Assembly: GCA_043816165.1 (NCBI GenBank)
Contig: JBDRIE010000021.1
Location: 1-14,929, forward strand
From: JAACEU01 sp043816165
GTDB lineage: Bacteria; Patescibacteriota; Gracilibacteria; UBA1369; LOWO2-01-FULL-3
DNA: 14,929 bases
Direction: 5' to 3'
The notes beneath the pieces are model-generated. The model did not search any database. It was not told the DNA's origin and saw nothing but the letters and a program-made list of their open reading frames with translations. Numbering within the stretch: position 1 is the first letter of the stretch; every line of letters starts with the position of its first letter. A program made the position numbers and the translations under genes. Below are positions 12,843 through 14,929 of the stretch, piece after piece.

Positions 12843-14105
12843 ATGTTTAAAAAGACTACATTAGACAATGGGCTAAGGATTGTAACCAAAAAACTTGATG
12901 GCACAAAGGCGGTAACTGTGCTTGTTTTGGTTGGAGCAGGAAGTCGATATGAGGATCAAAAACTTCGAGGTATCTCGCATTTTTTGGAGCACATGTTTTT
13001 TAAGGGGGCGGAAAAATACAAAAATACGAAAGAAGTGAGTGAGGCGATTGATAATGTGGGAGGGGAGTTTAATGCTTTTACCGGGAAGGAGTATGCCGGT
13101 TATTATGTGAAGGTTGCCGGTGAGAATGCTTCTGTGGCGTGTGATGTTCTTTCGGATATGCTTATTCATGCGAAATTTGAGCAGAAGGAGATTGAGAAGG
13201 AGCGTGGAGTGATTTTGGAGGAATACAATATGTATCAGGACACTCCGATGTATCAGATTGGGTGGAAATTCGAGAATTTGGTGTTTGGGGATCAGCCGCT
13301 TGGATGGGATCAGATTGGGACAAAGGAGCTGATTAATGGAGTTATGCAAAAGGATTTTGTTGATTATAATAAAAAATTGTATACACCGGACAATGTGGTG
13401 ATTGCCGTGGTTGGGAATATTGATAATGATGATGCTGTTGGCATGGTGCAGAAATATTTTGAGTTGGAGGAGGGTGAAAAGGCATATGAATTTGAAGGTT
13501 TGAAAGGGTTGGGAACTGAGAAAGTGTACTTGAGGGATAAGCAGACGGAGCAGGCGCATATTGCGGTTGGATTTCCGGGCTATTCTGAGGTACATGATGA
13601 TCATTGGGCTTTGAAGTTGGTCTCGGTGATTTTGGGTGGAAATATGAGTAGTAGGATGTTTTTGGGAGTTCGTGAGGCGAAAGGTTTGGCTTATTATATT
13701 CATACTTCAACTGATGATTATATGGATGGAGGTGTGCTTGTGACGAATGCAGGTGTGGATTTGAAGCGTGTGGATGAAGCGGTGAAGGGAATTGTTGAGG
13801 AGTATAGAAAATTGCGTGATGAAGGGCTTGATGAAGCTGAATTGAAGAAGGCGAAGGCGTATTTGAAAGGTAAAATGGTTTTGAATTTGGAGGATAGTGA
13901 AGAATATGCGCATTTGTTGGGAAAATATGAACTTTTGCATAATTCGGTGAAATCTCCCGAGGAAATAATGAAAATGATCGATTCTGTGAAAATAGCCGAT
14001 ATCAAGAGGGTTTGTGATGATATTTTTAAGGAAGAGGCTATGAAATTGGCTGTGATTGGACCGTTTGAAGATAAGGGGCATTTTGAGGGATTGTTGAAGT
14101 TTTAA
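12843..14105 (+). CDS. M16-family zinc metallopeptidase
   Basis: This 420-residue protein belongs to the pitrilysin/processing-peptidase family (M16B size). The inverted zinc motif HFLEH (46-50) supplies two His ligands and the catalytic Glu49. Glu127 in VILEEYNM is the third ligand, at the family spacing of 76 residues after the second His. The N-terminal LDNGLRIVTKKL and VGAGSRYED are typical. The second half carries LGGNMSSRMF and REAKGLAYYIHT, the non-catalytic partner-domain motif. There is no signal peptide, so it should act in the cytoplasm unless exported another way. Relatives degrade peptides or process leader peptides; no candidate substrate lies next to it. Translation appears to begin at the 5' end of the mRNA. 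Confidence 0.94.
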   Translation: MFKKTTLDNGLRIVTKKLDGTKAVTVLVLVGAGSRYEDQKLRGISHFLEHMFFKGAEKYKNTKEVSEAIDNVGGEFNAFTGKEYAGYYVKVAGENASVACDVLSDMLIHAKFEQKEIEKERGVILEEYNMYQDTPMYQIGWKFENLVFGDQPLGWDQIGTKELINGVMQKDFVDYNKKLYTPDNVVIAVVGNIDNDDAVGMVQKYFELEEGEKAYEFEGLKGLGTEKVYLRDKQTEQAHIAVGFPGYSEVHDDHWALKLVSVILGGNMSSRMFLGVREAKGLAYYIHTSTDDYMDGGVLVTNAGVDLKRVDEAVKGIVEEYRKLRDEGLDEAELKKAKAYLKGKMVLNLEDSEEYAHLLGKYELLHNSVKSPEEIMKMIDSVKIADIKRVCDDIFKEEAMKLAVIGPFEDKGHFEGLLKF

Positions 14106-14115
14106 TGTGGGCGTC

Positions 14116-14137
14116 ATCATCGATGATTGAGATCAAT
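14116..14137. repeat. Overlapping palindromes between the M16 gene and the next gene
   Basis: ATCATCGATGAT (14116-14127) is a perfect 12-bp palindrome and overlaps the arms ATTGA/TCAAT (14126-14137). No T-run follows, so it is not a convincing terminator. It may be a protein-binding site or simple chance. The rest of 14106-14195 holds only the promoter noted below. Confidence 0.3.
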
Positions 14138-14165
14138 AGAGGCGTAGACGGATGGGGCGTTTTTG

Positions 14166-14174
14166 TGTTATAAT
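14166..14174 (+). promoter_or_regulatory. Extended -10 promoter for the 14196 gene
   Basis: TGT-TATAAT is an extended -10 with a perfect hexamer; no -35 box is visible at the right distance. The predicted start near 14181 gives an A-rich leader of about 15 nt with no Shine-Dalgarno sequence. Confidence 0.6.
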
Positions 14175-14195
14175 AATACGAATTAAAAAACAAAA

Positions 14196-14929
14196 ATGAA
14201 AAATAAAAAATTAATGTTTAGTGAGGCGAGATTTGTGTTTATGTCGCCTGAAAAAACTCCAGCTTCTGCTCCAGTTATTGCGCTCACTCCTGAGCAAAGA
14301 GCAAGAGTATTGAGGGAGCAAAGGGCTGATGCTTTGAAGGCGTCTGAGGAAAAACAGAAGAAGGCACAGGTTTTGTTGAAGGCAAACAGTCTTGATCTTG
14401 GAGGGCAAACGATTGAGATTGCTTTTGGTAAGACAAGCTCGCAGGCGATGCTTATGATGTTGTCGGCTCAAGTATTACCTGTACTGAATTCTAAGAAAAA
14501 TGAAGATTCATTGAAAGTGGTTGCGAGAGTGTTGAAATTAGGAGATGTTGATATGAAATTGGCAGATCTTAAACCAATCGCTGCAAAAGTTTATGCGAAA
14601 GATCTATTTGATAAAGCTAAAGAGAAATTAGACGCAAAATATCCAAGACTTTCTGACTATTTAAATGCAAAGGGGATAAAGGATGCAGGGTTAAAAGTTA
14701 AGCTTTCTTCTGGAGCAACTGACTTGAAAGTTGAATTAGTTGAGGGAGATAAGGATTTACAAAAAAAATACGAAGATTGGAAGAAGGCCAATCCGTCTAC
14801 AGATGTTGATAAAGCAGCGGCAGCTGCCTCTAAAGCCAAGGGAGCGATTCCTCCAGCTGAGCTTGAAAGATTTTCTCAGTCACCATTAGGTAAACTATTT
14901 AAATATTGGAAGGAGGGTGACAAAAACAT
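14196..14929 (+). CDS. Hypothetical charged protein, partial at right edge
   Basis: The frame opens with ATG at 14196 and stays open for 244 codons to the window end, so the C-terminus is missing. I do not recognise the family. The sequence is rich in Lys, Ala and Glu. Residues about 30-62 (LTPEQRARVL, then KASEEKQKKA) look like a long helix or coiled coil. A mixed domain at about 65-185 contains LGGQTIEIAFG and repeated Lys-rich helices. A low-complexity Ala/Lys stretch (about 203-217) is followed by FSQSPLGKLFKYWKEGD at the edge. There is no clear signal peptide. A second ATG at 14214 is possible, but the first fits the promoter better. Codon use resembles its neighbours and the promoter is good, so it is a real gene of unknown function. 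Confidence 0.75.
   Translation, partial: MKNKKLMFSEARFVFMSPEKTPASAPVIALTPEQRARVLREQRADALKASEEKQKKAQVLLKANSLDLGGQTIEIAFGKTSSQAMLMMLSAQVLPVLNSKKNEDSLKVVARVLKLGDVDMKLADLKPIAAKVYAKDLFDKAKEKLDAKYPRLSDYLNAKGIKDAGLKVKLSSGATDLKVELVEGDKDLQKKYEDWKKANPSTDVDKAAAAASKAKGAIPPAELERFSQSPLGKLFKYWKEGDKN

Noticed and set aside
12873..13703. 276-codon minus-strand open frame opposite the M16 peptidase.
   Set aside because: The plus-strand M16 protein has all family motifs in register. The antisense frame is an His/Ile/Asn-rich mirror with no recognisable motif.
1..14929. CRISPR arrays, insertion sequences, integrases, rRNA genes or a defence-system cluster.
   Set aside because: No repeat-spacer pattern, transposase or integrase motif, or rRNA sequence was seen. 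The dGTPase-like gene alone does not make a defence locus.

Overview
The window looks like a gene-dense bacterial chromosome of the Candidate Phyla Radiation / Patescibacteria type. A Peregrinibacteria-like lineage is my best guess, from gene content only. The signs are AT-rich DNA, very Lys-rich proteins, short intergenic gaps, genes that start without Shine-Dalgarno sequences, and a secreted SLH-domain surface protein. TGA is a working stop codon in several well-recognised genes (sufB, sufU, rrf2), so the UGA=Gly code of Gracilibacteria/Absconditabacteria does not apply. Assignment below phylum level cannot be made from sequence alone.

Left part (1-2700). Two relics of tRNA-Thr lie in opposite orientations near the edge. 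An unrecognised 144-residue acidic protein gene then runs into the 3' end of an intact tRNA-Thr(GGU) on the other strand. Next, on the minus strand, comes an HD-domain dGTPase-like triphosphohydrolase (dgt family). After it is a small cassette for a three-helix membrane protein whose codon use and strong ribosome-binding site differ from everything else here.

Centre (2700-7900). A promoter that shares its -35 element with the membrane-protein promoter drives rpmG (ribosomal protein bL33, too short to be picked up easily), followed by tRNA-Trp(CCA). Convergent to these is a compact six-gene minus-strand SUF iron-sulfur assembly operon in the order rrf2 regulator - sufC - sufB - short sufD - sufS - sufU. 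Genes overlap or abut at almost every junction. The operon starts from a clear promoter with three 10-bp-phased CTAAtT repeats at the start site, a likely operator for the Rrf2 regulator. SufS supplies sulfur, SufU receives or relays it, and SufB-SufC-SufD is the scaffold and ATPase.

Right part (7900-14929). Divergent from suf is a large secreted protein with a signal peptide, three SLH repeats and a beta-propeller. It meets tail to tail, with 3 bp between stops, an FtsI/PBP2-type transpeptidase that carries unusual insertions. Divergent from that gene is an M16 zinc peptidase on an apparently leaderless mRNA. The window ends inside an unrecognised charged, partly coiled-coil protein gene.

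There is no CRISPR array, transposase, integrase or rRNA. I found no convincing novel multi-gene system. The most distinctive signals are the two protein genes that take their stop codon from the antisense T-loop of a tRNA, the phased operator at suf, the shared -35 divergent promoter, and the foreign-looking membrane-protein cassette.
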